A stretch of 64,000 nucleotides of DNA from assembly GCF_000372725.1 (NCBI RefSeq), contig NW_005201792.1:914668-978667 (forward strand), given 5' to 3'. Of this stretch, positions 39,796-51,646 are shown piece by piece; positions within the stretch are counted from its first letter, which is position 1; each line of letters opens with the position of its first letter. Source of the DNA: Emiliania huxleyi CCMP1516. Lineage: Eukaryota > Haptophyta > Isochrysidales > Noelaerhabdaceae. Below the pieces are notes generated by a model, which did no database searches, had not been told where the DNA came from, and was given only the letters and a program-made list of their open reading frames with translations. The translations under genes were made by a program, and so were the position numbers.

Positions 39796-41129
39796 CTAAC
39801 TTGATGGCGGCGACGCGCGGGCGGCCTCGGAGCGCACCGACTCCGAGAAGTCCTCCGGGGAGTCAACGTCGCAGCGGTGGTGCAGGTTGTCGCTCAGCGA
39901 CGGCCCCGACGGAAAAGGAGGCAAGTCGCTCTCCTCCTTTGCGTTGAGGAGCCCGGACCGCTCCGGCCCGTCGGAGCGGAGCGGCGCCTGCTGGTAGAGC
40001 GCGCCTCCGGCGAGGCAGACGAGGAGCGACGCGATGCCTGCGGCGGATGCGTGCTGGTCCCACATCAGCGTGTTGACGAGCACTGTGAGCATCTTGTTGA
40101 GCACTCCTGCGGCGGGGCGGGGAGGGAGGCGGCGGGGCGGCGGAGGGAGGGGTGAGGCGCGGGGGGGCGGGGCGGGGAGGGGCGTCGCCCGCGGCCGCAT
40201 CGGGCGCGCCGATGATGGTGTAGCTCGTCGCCGAGATGAGCGACTGGCACTTGAAGCCGGCGTATGAGATGCCTATCAATCGGAGTACTTTCCATATGCC
40301 CGCGGCGCGGGCCGTCGTCCGGGCTGGGAGGGGCCGGCTGAAGCGGCTGGGCGCGGGTCGTGCTCGTCGCGTCGGGCCGGGCGCGGGCGTGGGGCCGGCC
40401 GTGCTGCTGGGAGCCCAGACAGGGGAGGGGCGCACCGAGCCCCACCACACACGAGGCGGCTAGCCACAGCAGTCCGCGCGTCGTCCACTCGACAGCTTGC
40501 AGCTTGTCAACCTCGCCGCCGAGGAGGCCGAAGAGGAGGGTGGGGAGCATCGAGAGGGTGTTGTTGTACTGCACCGCCGTCCAGCTCGACACGCCGAGCC
40601 CCGACACGAGGTACTTTCCGTACGTCAGGTTGAAGATCAGAAAGCAGAGCCAGACGACGACCCAAACGTAGGCGCGCAGCCCGCTCACCGCAAAGGACTT
40701 GTCGTTGAGGACGTACGAGAGGGCGCCCGCCACGATGATGCCCATCGCGAGGCACGAGCGCAAGGAGGGCAAGTCCCGCCCGTGGAACACATAGTCAAAC
40801 ACGGCCACGGCGAGCGGCGCGATGGTGCGAAAGACGATCACCGTCTCGACGTTGGTCGTCATCAGCACCCGCATGTTGGTCCACGTGCCGGCTGCGAAGC
40901 CGAAGACGTAGATGGAAAAGTGCATCAGCTTTCGAGAGTCAAAGCTGTCCACCTCGATAAAGTTGGCCATGTGCGCCACCTTGACTGCCAACGCCGTGGC
41001 CGCGAATTGCGCAAAGGTGACAAAGGCGGGCGCGCGGATGTGGGCGACGGCGAGCTTGTTGACGATGAGCATGGACGACGAGCACGCACAGTAGAGGCCC
41101 ACAGCCATCACAGTGCTGGAGGGCTTCAT
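39796..41129 (-). CDS. Nucleotide-sugar transporter, GDP-mannose/TPT family
   Basis: Golgi-type antiporter of the drug/metabolite transporter superfamily, likely moving a GDP-sugar in exchange for GMP. Three exons: 41129-40436, 40287-40210, 40106-39796, in phase, about 360 residues. Features: SSSMLIVNKLAVAHIRAPAF, AGTWTNMRVLMTTNVETVIV, FRTIAPLAVAVFDYVF, LSYVLNDKSFAVSGLRAYVW, and the family segment YNNTLSMLPTLLFG, then ISYAGFKCQSLISATSYTII joined to GVLNKMLTVLVNTLMW. About ten membrane helices are apparent, and a Ser/Asp/Glu-rich cytosolic tail follows. Intron 2 starts GCGCGC. ATG 41129 (MKPSSTVM) is chosen because the frame upstream has no ATG. It is divergent from the calcium channel. Substrate cannot be told from sequence by eye. 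Confidence 0.82.
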
Positions 41130-41582
41130 GGTGTCAAGTTGAACGACCTGCACGTCTCTCCCTCCTCCTCCTGACTGAGGCACGACGCCGTAAGTTACGC
41201 CAGAGTTTCTTTTCGCACGACGACTCGGAGCGGGCGGGACAAGCGCACTGGCACTAACACAGGTACACTAAGAATTGAAACACGCACAGGCGCGGAGGGG
41301 GCGGGGTGCGCGCTGTCTCTATTTCTGCGCGTATAACTTCTTCTTTTTTTCTTATATTTACGAAGAAGAAGAGAGCCACATTTCTTGTTGGCTTCTAAAA
41401 AAAACAGGGTTTTACGATCGGTGTAAAATGGAGCTAAAAAAATGAGAGCTCTGTGTCTTCCTTTGCCAACAACATACCTACAACTAAAAAAAGCGCGCGT
41501 ATCGCGTCATTGCGAGCGACAGCGCCAGGAGGCCAGCGCGGGCACCACAGGACGTATTTTCTTCTCAATAACAAGGCTGTGA
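41130..41582. other. Intergenic region with a dispersed-repeat motif
   Basis: Between two divergent genes, probably holding both promoters. Bases 41451-41485 (CTCTGTGTCTTCCTTTGCCAAC, then ATACCTAC) recur near 13685 and 56223, so part of it belongs to a dispersed repeat. An AT-rich stretch with TTCTTCTTTTTTTCTTATAT lies at 41338-41362. Confidence 0.5.
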
Positions 41583-44384
41583 ATGCACAAAAAACATTCA
41601 GTTTCGCCCTTGGCGAGCGAGCCGCCTCGCGGCCGACACTTCACGTCTGGCCACCCGCGTAACGATGCAATGATGACGGCGGAACTCCAGTCGACGGTCG
41701 AGTCGGAGCCGAGCGACCAGACCTCGGATTCAGAGTCGCTGTGCGTGGACGGGCCGCCTGCATGCGAGGCGGCGCCGGCGGGAGCCCAGCGGCAGGGCAC
41801 AGCCCTCTTTGATGAGGCGCTGCGGCGGGCGCGCACGGCCTCCTTGGCGGAGGACCAGCAGCCCTACGCGCAGGTGGTATATTGGTGCGTCGGCCGCGCC
41901 GCTCCGGTGCGACGCCACTGCATCGCGATGCTGCAGTCGCCGTGGTTTGACCGGACCATCATGCTGCTCATTGGGATCAACACGCTCCTGCTGATCTGCG
42001 TGCCCGCGGCGAGCAAGTGGCAGTACTGGGCGCACCGCGAGCTCGTGCTCAACGCCACCACCCCAGGCGGCTGCGGCCCCGACGACCCTTGGCTCGAGGG
42101 CAACCACGGCGGGCCTGGCTACTGGGACGAGCTGCGGCGGTACGACCGGCAGGCGGACGAGCTGTACTACGTGGAGGTGATCTTCCTCGCGCTCTTCATG
42201 TTCGAGATGCTGGTCAAGATGATCGCGATGGGCTTCGTCCTCGAGCGGCGCTCGTACCTCCGCGACGCGTGGAACTGGCTCGACATGATAGTCGTCGTGA
42301 CGGGGCTGCTCGACCTGACTGGCGCGATGGTCGCGATGACGTGGCTCAAGCTGTTCCGCACGCTCCGGCCGCTGCGCGCCATCAACCGGGTCCGCAAGCT
42401 CAAGGCGCTCGTCCAGACCGTCCTCCAGTCCATGCCGCAGCTCTGCCGCGTCTTTGGCGTCCTCGTCTTCATGCTCGTCTTCTTTGGCATTCTCGGGCTG
42501 CACCTCTTCCAGGGCCACCTGCGCCACGGCTGCTTCTACCTCGAGGGCGGCGAGTGGGTGGCGACGGGCGCCGTGTGCGACGCCATGTGCAAATGGGACG
42601 CCCGCACCGGCGAGCTCGACGGCGCGTGCGGCTCGCTCGGCAACCGCACAAAGGGCCGCGGGTACGACAGCTGGGAGATGACCTGGACGTGCATGCCCGG
42701 GCAGCAGTGCCTCTGCGCGGGTTCGGCGGCCGACGAGGCGGCGTGCGCGTGGGACGACAACCCGAACACGGGCATCAACCACTTCGACAACATCGGCTGG
42801 TCGATGGTGACCATCTTCCAGTCCATCACGCTCGAGGGGTGGGTGGACGTGATGTACTCGCTCTGCGACGGAGGCAACGAGCTCGGCATGCCCGGCGTCG
42901 CCATCGCGTTCCAGGCGAGCGCGGCCACGCTGCCGTCGCGAAGCCCTCCCCGCCGGGCGCCGCCCGCCCCTCACTCCCTAAGCGCACTCCCTCGGCCAGG
43001 TCTGCACCGTCCTCTTCGGCGCGATGATCATCATGCACCCCTCCGCCTCGGTGCAGCGCGCGGCCGCTCTCGGTCCCCTCAGGCTCGCCTGGGCTTCGCT
43101 GTAGGAACCTCTTCCTCGTCGTCCTCACCGACAACTTTGCCATGGCCGACGAGAACCGCATGGCTGAGGCGGGCGCCAAGCTGGCCGAAGCAGCCGCTGC
43201 ACAGGGCGGTGGCCAGCCGGCGCTCGGCTCCTCCGCGGTGCCGGCGGAGGACGCTGCGCCGGGTGCGCCTGTGGATGCGGGCGCGGACCCGCTCGGCGGC
43301 TTGGACGCGGCCGCAGCCCCTCTTCCCACTCTCGCGGCTGCACCCGCCGCGGCTCCGCCAACCACGCCGAGGTGGCGCCGTCGGTGGCTGGCGCTCGCGT
43401 CCTCGCGCGGCCTGGACAGGGTCATCATCGCGTGCATCTGCGTCAACATGGCGGCGGCGAGGAGCGCGCGCGCGGGGCGCCTCGCGGCCTGCTCACCCGA
43501 CGCCTCGCGCGCATAGGTCGTGATGATGATGGAGTTCTCCCCGGCCGAGCCCGTCGACTGCGCGGGCGGCACTTCGGCGACGGGGTACATGTGGCCCGCG
43601 TACTACTGGAGCCTGTTCGGCCTCAACTCGGCCTTCACCCTCGTCTTCATCTGCGAGTGCGTCATCAAGCTCCTCGGCTTTGGCGTGCGCCGCTACTTCC
43701 GCGACGGGTGGAACGCCTTCGACTTCCTGGTGGTGGTCGTCGCGTCCGTCGAGCTCGCTTTCGAGGTGCTCTCGTGGCTCAACGTCTTCGACTCGAACAT
43801 ACCCGGCCTGTCCGCGCTGCGGGCGCTGCGAGTGCTGCGGATGCTCAAGATGCTAAAGTCGATCGACAGCATCCGCAAGACCGTGTCGACGCTGCTCCGC
43901 TCCTTCGCCTCAGTCGTCTACCTGCTGCTGCTGCTGATGCTCTTCATCGTGCGCCCTCCCACCGCCACGGCGCCGCCCCTGCCCCCAGCCCCCGCCTGAG
44001 GCGGCGGCGCGCGGCGCACGTAGGTCATCTTCTCCCTCTTCGGGATGGAGCTCTTCGCCGGCTACTACCCGCGGCCCTGGTTCAACCAGAACTGGACCTC
44101 CACCAACTACCCGTGCGCGTTCGACGAGATGAAGACGACCTGGGCAGACGACGACCCCTACCCCGCGTGCAACTTTGACACCTTCTTCGGCGCGGTGCTC
44201 TCGATCTTTGTGGTCCTCTCGGGCGAGAACTGGAACGAGATTTACTACGACCAGCACGCGGCGACGTACCAGTCGACCTTCCCCGGCGTCTTCTTCCCGA
44301 CCTTCTTCTTCCTCCTCCTCTTCGTCGTCGCAAACCTCATCCTGTTCAACCTCTTCATCGCCGTGCTGCTCGTCAACATGGAGC

Positions 44385-44422
<38 letters not shown>

Positions 44423-47400
44423 AGCGGAAAGGGCGGCGAGAGCAGCAGCCGCGACCACCAGGGAGCCGATAGCGGCGCTCGCGCGCGCGGTGCGGGCGGC
44501 GACGGCGGCGAGGGTGCAGCGCGGGGCAGACAGGGCGACGCGTGCGCTCGCGCCGACGGGGGCAGCGTCGCGCCGGGTGGCAGAGACGTCGGCATCGAGG
44601 GCGAGCCGCTCACGAAGGAGCGGCTCGCCGAGTGCAGAGGGGCGTTCGCGTTGCACGACGAAGATGGCGACGGCATCGTCACGGCAGCCGAGCTGGGCGC
44701 TGTGATGCGCTCGCTGGGCCGGGACCCGACCGAGGCGGAGCTGCAGGACATGATCAGCGAGGTGGACGGCGACGGCGACGGTTGCGTGGACTTTGCCGAG
44801 TTTTGCACGCTCATGGCGCAAAACTGGGACGGCGGCGGCGGCGGCGGTGGTGGCGAGGACAGCCAAGGCGGCGGGGACGAGGCCGCGGTTTACTCGCGCG
44901 AGCGTCCCGCCGCGCCACCAATCAGCTCGACCCCGCGGGCCATGACGTTCGACTTTGGCGAGTACCGCGTGGAAGGTGCCGCCGCGCCCCTCTCCATCAA
45001 GCTGCTGCCGCCCCGGCCAGCGCCCGACCCCCGCTTGCCGTGCGCGTGCAGGCAGCCCGCTCGAGTCGGAGGGAGAGAGCACGGCGGCCTCCGAGCTGCC
45101 GGCCGGCAAGCGCCTGCCACCGCCTGACGACCCCTCGCCCGACCGCTCGCTGCTTCTCTTCTCGTGGCGCAGCCCGATCCGGCGCGGCGCGGCCCGCCTG
45201 GTCTGGCACCCGAGGTTCGAGCACGCCATCCTCGTGCTCATCATCGTCTCCTCCGTCCTGATCGGCCTCGACTGGCCGGGCTGGCACCGCGACTTTTGGC
45301 TCAAGCAGGCGATCAGCTACGCGGACATCGTGTGCGGCTCCGCGTTCATGCTCGAGTGCCTGCTCAAGGTCGTCACGCTCGGCTTTGTCTACTCGCGCGA
45401 CCCGCGCTTCAAGGCCTACCTCAGCAGCGGCTGGAACCGGCTCGACTTCTTCGTCGTCTGCATCACCATCGTCAGCCTCGGCACCGCCAGCCTCCGCGAG
45501 GTAGCCGCCATCCGCGCGCTGCGCGCCTTCCGCGCGCTCCGGCCGCTGCGGCTCGTCGCTCGGCTGGAGAGCATGCGCGTGGTCGTGGCGACGCTCTTCC
45601 GGACGCTCCCCAAGCTGCCGCAGTTCGGGGTGGTGTTCCTCGGCTTCCAGGTCCTCTTTGCGATCGTGTTTGTGCAAATGTTCGGCGGCCGGCTCGGGTA
45701 CTGCCTCGACCCCGCGTACGCCACCGGCGCGTGGCAGCCGTACGAGCTCATGTCCGACAGGGTGGTGCCCGGGTACGTTAGCAGCACCGGGAGGAACGAC
45801 TACGACGAGTGCATGGCCCTCCCCAAGTACAACCTCACTCGGTTCGACTCGCTGGGCGAGCGGCTCACCGACAAGGAGGACTGGGCAGAGACGTACCGCC
45901 TCTTCACCGAGTTCCCGCAGTGGACCAACCCGAGCTTTGGCAACTTTGACAACCTGGGGACGGCGATGCTGCTGCTCTTCGAGGTGGCGGCGCTCGAGGG
46001 GTGGCCCGACGTCATGTTCGCCGTCATGGGGGCCGACGCGGCGCAGAAGTACGTCTCGCCGTACTGGCTGACGACAAAGCAGGCGGACGGCAAGCTGCTG
46101 ACGCCCAACGGGGAGGAGGAGCACGACACGCTGCCCTGGCTGACCGCCTTCCTGTTCGTGCTGTGGATCGTCCTCGGCTGCTTTGTGCTGCTCAACATGG
46201 TCATCGGCGTCGTGCTCGACTCGTTCAACCGCATGCAGCAGGAGAACGAGGGGCTCGCGATGATGACCGACGCGCAGAGCGACTGGGTCAAGGCGCAAAA
46301 GGAGATCATCGCCAAGCGGCCGCTCAAGAAGCCGAGCCCGCCGAGGCAGGCCTGGCGGCTGCCCTACTTCCGGCTCGTCTGCTCCGACGCGTTTGACCTC
46401 GTCGTCATGGCGGTGATCGTGGTCAACACCATCTTCATGATGGTCGACATCTACGAGCCGAACTCGCCAAGCACGCTGCAGAGCCTCTGGAGGCTCGGCT
46501 TCATCTCGAACTGCGTCTTCTTTGGCCTCTACTCCCTCGAGATGCTCCTCAAGTGGATGGGGCTCGGGCTGCGGCAGTACTTCAAAGACGCGTGGAACGT
46601 CTTTGACTTTTCCCTGGTCATCATCACCGCCGTCGACATCGCCTTCGCGTCGATGCAGACGGAGCTCCCCATCCCCGGCGGCGTGCTGCGGGTCGTGCGG
46701 CTCCTTCGCGTGGTGCGCGTGCTCCGGCTGCTGAAGCGCGCCAAGCAGCTGCAGACCATCATCGCGACGGTGCGCGTGTCGATGCCGGGGTTGCGCAACA
46801 TCGGCCTGCTCATGTGCCTGCTCATGTACATCTTTGCGATCTTCTTCACCCAGCTGTACTGGGCCACCAACTACACGCCCGGCAACTTTGGACAGACAAC
46901 GTGCACGGCGCCGAACGCATCGGCCGCCGCCGCCGAGCCGTGCGACACCTCTTTTGACAACAAAGCCTCAGGCGCTGGCACTCTCGCCGGCCCTGGCACT
47001 CTCGCCCGGCCCGGCACAGCGGGCGCACCGGCTGACTCCGAGCGCCTTCCCATCGCAGGCGCGCCCGTTGCCTTCAACGCCGACGTCCGGGAGGCGCTGC
47101 CACAGAATCTGCCGTGCTCCTACTTCCGGCAAGTCAACGGCGAGGTGTGCGCCGCAGACGAGGCGCCCTACTATTTCAGCTCCGCCGACTCGAACTGGGG
47201 CGAGTCGCTCAACCGGCACGCAAACTTCCAGAGCCTGTCCATCGCCTTCCTCACCCTCTTCCGTTGCGCCACGGGCGAGCCCTCTCGCCGCAGGAGGCGC
47301 GACCTGTGAAGAGCGCCACTTCACCGCTCCTCGCCGCCGGCAGGCGAGTCGTTCAACCTGATCATGCACGACCTCTTCCCCCCCGACTGGGGCGACAACA

Positions 47401-48441
47401 TGCTGCGCTGCTGCCCCACGTGCGGCCCCGTCGTCGACTACGAGGGCGGGGAGCCCGTCGTGCTCTCGTCGTGCGGCGCCGGGTGGGGCGCGAGCACAGG
47501 CGTCCTCGAGACGCTCCTCGCCGTGAGCCTCTTCTTCCTCTACTACGTGCTGCTGGGGTACGTCATCCTGAACGGGCTCTTCATCGGGGTGATCGTCGAC
47601 AACTTTACAAACATCGGCTCCGACAACAGCGACGTCACCCTGCGCGACATCGAGGCCTTCCGCACGGTCTGGCTGCGGTACGACGAGAAGGGCTCCTTCG
47701 TCGTGTCGTCGCAGAACCTGCTCGCCATCCTGCAGCAGCTGCCGCAGCCGCTCGGCGTGGGAGACCGCACCCGCTCGCGCGCCGACCTGCTCGCGCTGCT
47801 CGCCGAGCTCAACATCCCGGACCACGGCGGCTACATCCACTTCAACGAGACGCTGACCGCCCTCTCGCAGCGCGCCTTTTGCGAGCGGCTCAACCACGAG
47901 CGGCTCGCCCGCCGGCAGGCAGCGGCGGCCCCCAACGGGCGATCGGGCTGCGGCGGAGGCGGCCCTGAGCGGCGGACCGCGTGCCCGTAGGAGCGCGGCC
48001 TCGAGGACGACGGCGTCCGGCTGCAACGCATCGAGGTGCCCGTGTGCGAGGCGACGACGGTGGTGCGGCGGAAGCTCACCCGCATGCCGGCGCCCTCCGC
48101 TGCGCGCGAGGGGCAGCGGCCCCGAGGGCGCGGTGCTGTGAGGGGCTGCGGTCGGCCACACGGTAGGTGCTCTCGAAGATCGAGAAGCCGACGCACTCGG
48201 CGCTCACAAACTACCTCGTCTCGCTGCTGCAGTCGCGTTGGCGGAGCTATGCGATGCGCAGGCTGTACGAGGACGAGACTGCGGACGCGGGCCACTCGCA
48301 GGAGGAGGCGGTGGCGCGGCTGCTGCAGGCGCACGACCGGCTCGTCCAAAGCGAGGACAGGCTGGCGGCGCTCGAGCAGCAGCGAGCGCACCGCGCGATG
48401 GCGGTGCCGGCGCAGCGGCGAGGAGAGGATACGATCATTGT

Positions 48442-48445
<4 letters not shown>
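41583..48445 (+). CDS. Four-domain voltage-gated calcium channel alpha subunit
   Basis: A 24-helix channel of about 2100 residues. Exons placed: 41583-42914, 43000-43034, 43105-43450, 43517-43948, 44024-about 45010, about 45053-47274, 47344-47918, 47991-about 48089, 48167-48445. Each repeat has an Arg/Lys-rich S4 ([71 protein letters not shown]). Pore motifs are TLEGW, SGENW, ALEGW and TGESF, so the filter is Glu in all four, as in animal Ca-selective Cav channels. The II-III linker contains a calmodulin-like EF-hand pair. The C-tail has an EF-like region ([26 protein letters not shown]) and an IQ-like [12 protein letters not shown]. At least five donors are GC. ATG 41670 is an alternative start. 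In haptophytes such a channel could serve calcification, motility or signalling. Confidence 0.9.
44608..44830 (+). other. Calmodulin N-lobe-like EF-hand pair within the channel II-III linker
   Basis: In the same uninterrupted exon as the domain II pore, the linker reads [58 protein letters not shown]. This follows calmodulin's N-lobe (LTEEQIAEF...[20 protein letters not shown]) almost residue for residue. Loop 1 (44657-44692) is [12 protein letters not shown] and loop 2 (44765-44800) [12 protein letters not shown]; both have Asp at positions 1, 3 and 5, Gly at 6 and Glu at 12, so both should bind calcium. An acidic Asp/Glu run and a Ser/Gly-rich spacer connect it to the S6 helix. Confidence 0.9.

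Positions 48446-48487
<42 letters not shown>
48441..48487. repeat. (GA)n microsatellite
   Basis: More than twenty GA dinucleotides overlap the stop codon of the channel gene and its 3' untranslated region. Confidence 0.95.
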
Positions 48488-48489
<2 letters not shown>

Positions 48490-48717
48490 CGGGGAGCAGC
48501 CAGAGTACAGTACGCACGACAGACCCACTGGAAGAGTAGAGTAGGAACTAGGAAAGATGACTTGTTTTGGTCCTACATGAACTTGGAGCACTTTTGCAGA
48601 GTACGTATATACACACAAACACAGCGTCAGACAAACGATAGGGACTCCTGCGCGTCTTTCGTTGCCCGAAAGAAGAAAAAGTTTCCACCTTCACGCTCCC
48701 GGGGCCCGCCCAGGGTT

Positions 48718-48945
48718 CCGGCTCCTAGCCGGATAGGGGGTCTGTTGCCACTGACTCGCGCCAAAACGCCCTACCTACCTACCTATCCCCAGGCCGCGCA
48801 GCGAAGCGAAAAAGATAAAAAAAATAGTACCTACCTATTGCAGGGCCCTTTTGGGCGAAACAAGACCAACCTACCTACCTATCTCGCTGGGAGGGGCCCC
48901 CTGGGCCAGCCAGTGGCACAGACCCCCTATCCGGCTAGGAGCCGG
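48718..48945. mobile_element. 228-bp foldback/MITE with perfect 28-bp inverted repeats
   Basis: CCGGCTCCTAGCCGGATAGG plus GGGTCTGT at 48718-48745 is repeated perfectly inverted at 48918-48945. The similarity continues inward for about 12 more bases (TGCCACTG). The loop holds three CCTACCTACCTAT units. It encodes nothing and lies just before the next start codon. Confidence 0.8.
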
Positions 48946-48961
48946 CCCAGGACCGCACAGG

Positions 48962-49897
48962 ATGTGGCTTCGGTCGAAGACGTTGGCGAGGCCTGCGGCA
49001 CGATCCAGATTCTCGTCGTCGAGCGGCAGGCGCGCCAGACCAGCCATATGCGCCGTACAGCTCCGGCCGAGGACCGAGTGCTCCGCCGAGCAGCTCGAGC
49101 GGTGGCTCTGTGAGGGCCGTGCCCTCCTCGAGAAGAGTCTGCGATCCCGGCGGCCAGCCGACTCGGTGCCGACCAGCGCCATCATCGGCGAGGCCTCCTG
49201 CCACAGCCGCTCCTGCTACCAGTGGATCCATATCCCATCGGGGGATGTGAGCGCGCCGAGCACAGTAGCCATTGTGTTCACGCGCAACGACGACCTCCAC
49301 CTCTGGCGGTCGTCCACGGAGCGCCAGGCCTGGCTGGATCGCGGCGCCGGGCTCGCGAGGGACGGCGCGTCGCTGCTAGTCGACGCCGAGAAGATCACGC
49401 TGCAGCGTGATGACGGCAGTTTGGGCGGCTGGTTGCCCGCCGACGGCAGCGGCACCGCCGAGCAGCCCCTCCCACCGCCGCCGTCGTGGAAGGTGGCGGC
49501 CACGGTGCTGCTGCCGATGTTTTGCGTGCAGGAGCTCAACCGCGCCGCCATCCTGCCTGCACTCGCGACGACCGAGGTGTGGGCGGCGCTGCCACCGACG
49601 GTGCAGATGTTCTCCGCGTGCTCTTGGACGGCGGGCATAGTCACCGTGCTCCTCCTGCCGCGCGCGCGCCGCCTGATGGAGCGCATCGGGTTCATCGGTG
49701 GCGCGCGAGGCTGCCCCAATGCCGCCGGACTCGCCCGCAGCGGCGGCACTCTGGCCCTGCTCTACGGCGGCGTGGTCGCATTCGGCATTGCGGCGAGCGA
49801 GGTCACTGGCGCAACAGGAGCACCGTACAGGTGGGACGCTGCGCGCAACCGGGAAAAGGCACAGCAACAGCAGGGCGCCAGCGAGTACGCGCGATGA
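48962..49897 (+). CDS. ABM-domain-like membrane protein
   Basis: From ATG 48962 the frame has 311 codons. The middle resembles the antibiotic-biosynthesis-monooxygenase fold fused to membrane helices known from bacteria: FTRNDDLHLWRSSTERQAWL, EKITLQRDDGSLGGWLPADG, then PPSWKVAATVLLPMFCVQEL and three hydrophobic segments including MFSACSWTAGIVTVLLLPRA. The ABM fold is a ferredoxin-like dimeric barrel, and the substrate is unknown. The N-terminal 60 residues are Arg/Ser-rich and could be an organelle presequence or an untranslated leader, since a MITE ends just before the ATG. It is convergent with the discoidin-type gene. The single exon and bacterial-style architecture could mean transfer from bacteria. 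Confidence 0.6.
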   Translation: MWLRSKTLARPAARSRFSSSSGRRARPAICAVQLRPRTECSAEQLERWLCEGRALLEKSLRSRRPADSVPTSAIIGEASCHSRSCYQWIHIPSGDVSAPSTVAIVFTRNDDLHLWRSSTERQAWLDRGAGLARDGASLLVDAEKITLQRDDGSLGGWLPADGSGTAEQPLPPPPSWKVAATVLLPMFCVQELNRAAILPALATTEVWAALPPTVQMFSACSWTAGIVTVLLLPRARRLMERIGFIGGARGCPNAAGLARSGGTLALLYGGVVAFGIAASEVTGATGAPYRWDAARNREKAQQQQGASEYAR

Positions 49898-50030
49898 CAC
49901 TCGCACATCGATCCGACGTGAGCGGGATCCGGCCGGGGCGGGTAAATTGTGCGCGTTTTTTAACCGAGTCGGTTACGCATATACGGGTTTTCGCTTCATC
50001 ATAAGTATTATAAGATGCCGCACTTTTGTT

Positions 50031-50579
50031 CTACGCCGCGTCCTCCTCGCACTCGAAGCACACGTCGTGAATGGCGTGCCGAAAGCTGGCGTGGCCCTCC
50101 CGCCGCATGTAGAGGCGGAAGTAGCGCGAGGGCGAGAGGTCCGCCGGCAGAGGCTGCCGTGTTGGCGCGCGCAGCCCGCGCAGCCCGCGCACGTGCGCCA
50201 CCGTCCGCCACGGCCCTCGCGGCGACGCGGCTCTCTGGAGGGTGACGCGTGCGCCGCCGACGGTGGAGGCGGTGCCGAGGAGGGAGAGCGCCCGTGGCGC
50301 GGCTGCGCGGCCGAGGTCGAGCACCAGCCACTTGTCGTGCGACATGCGCTCCATCCGCTCGCCGCCCGGCACCAGCCAATACGTGGACGCATCGCCGTCG
50401 GCGGCCCGCTCGGGCGCGTAGCCGGTGAGGTTGTGCGAGGCGGAAATCACGGCCGGCCGCACGAGAGCCGGCTCCGCCGGCTGCTCCTGCGAGCGCTGCG
50501 CCGCGCCGCGCGCAAAGAGGCGAGAGGCGTGGCAGGCGGCGGTCGCGCACGCAAGCAGCAGGACGAGGAAACGCGGCAT
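50031..50579 (-). CDS. Secreted F5/8 type C (discoidin-like) domain protein
   Basis: ATG 50579 gives 182 residues starting with a signal peptide (MPRFLVLLLACATAACHAS). The mature part fits a galactose-binding/F5/8C beta-sandwich: SASHNLTGYAPERAADGDAS, TYWLVPGG, KWLVLDLGRAAAPRALSLLG, ARVTLQRAASPRGPWRTVAH and the closing YFRLYMRREGHASFRHAIHD. Such domains bind sugars or lipids on cell surfaces. It ends with two Cys (CFECEEDAA). It is divergent from the plastid E2 gene with 232 bp between starts. A second upstream ATG in frame exists, but the signal peptide supports this one. Confidence 0.7.
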   Translation of the reverse strand: MPRFLVLLLACATAACHASRLFARGAAQRSQEQPAEPALVRPAVISASHNLTGYAPERAADGDASTYWLVPGGERMERMSHDKWLVLDLGRAAAPRALSLLGTASTVGGARVTLQRAASPRGPWRTVAHVRGLRGLRAPTRQPLPADLSPSRYFRLYMRREGHASFRHAIHDVCFECEEDAA

Positions 50580-50811
50580 ACACATACACACGTTTATGTG
50601 CGTGTGTATAGTCGAGTATAGTCCTCGGGTTTCAGCGCACGGCGTGCTTTCTTTTGCTAAACTGGACACAGAGCTCACACAAATTCACAGTGGGTTAGCG
50701 TTGGCTGCTTTCTTAGTCTGATGCTGCGTCCCCAAAGAAAAATTCGGTGGAATCGCACGGCTTCGATCTCAGTGGCCTGCTCGCGGCTCTCCCCTCCCGT
50801 GGTCTCCAGGC

Positions 50812-51597
50812 ATGCTCTTCTCGCTGGCCTGTAGCGTGCCGCTGGGCCTGCAGTGTGCGCCAGGTGCGCGCTCCGTCGCAGGCCTGCCCTTTGGCGGCTT
50901 CGCCCGCTCGAGCGCCGATCTCGTTGTGCGGCGAGCTCCGCCTCCTGGCATGGAGGTGAAGCAGTCGACAATCACGATGCCCGCGCTGTCGTCGACGATG
51001 ACCGAGGGCAAGATTTCGAGCTGGCTGATGGGTGTGGGCGACAAGGTGGACGCGGGAGACATGGTGCTCGTCGTCGAGTCTGACAAGGCCGACATGGACG
51101 TCGAGTCGTATGAGGAGGGCTACATTGCAAAGATCCTCGTCGGCGAGGGCGAGGCGAGCGCTCATCCACGGCCCAATGCGCCATCCTCACCTGCACGCAT
51201 GCGCTCATCCCCTCTTCTCCGCCGGTCTCGCGCTGCGCGCCGCCGGTTCTGCCACCGCCGCCGCCGCCGCCACCGCCACCGCCACTGCTGCCGCCGCCGC
51301 TGCCGCCGCAGCCGCCGCGCAGCATCCGGAGCCTCCGCCGCCGCCGCCGCCGCAGCCCGCTGTGCTTGAGCCGGCGCCGTGTCCCGACAGACGGCCGACG
51401 TTGGTGCGCCGGTCGCAATCATCGTCGAGAACGAGGTGCGTGCGGCCCGGGAGACGGCCGACTGACCCCTGGCCACATCCCGCCCCACCCCGCCCCACCC
51501 CCACCCCACTCGTCCCGTCGCCCACCGTGCCCACTCCCCCCCCACCTCAAGGCGGACATCGCCTCGGTCTCGGTGGGCAGCGGCGCACCCGCAGCTG

Positions 51598-51646
<49 letters not shown>

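Noticed and set aside
41730-47000. Long minus-strand frames opposite the calcium channel
   Set aside because: His/Arg/Glu-rich shadows of the channel's codons with no domain of their own.
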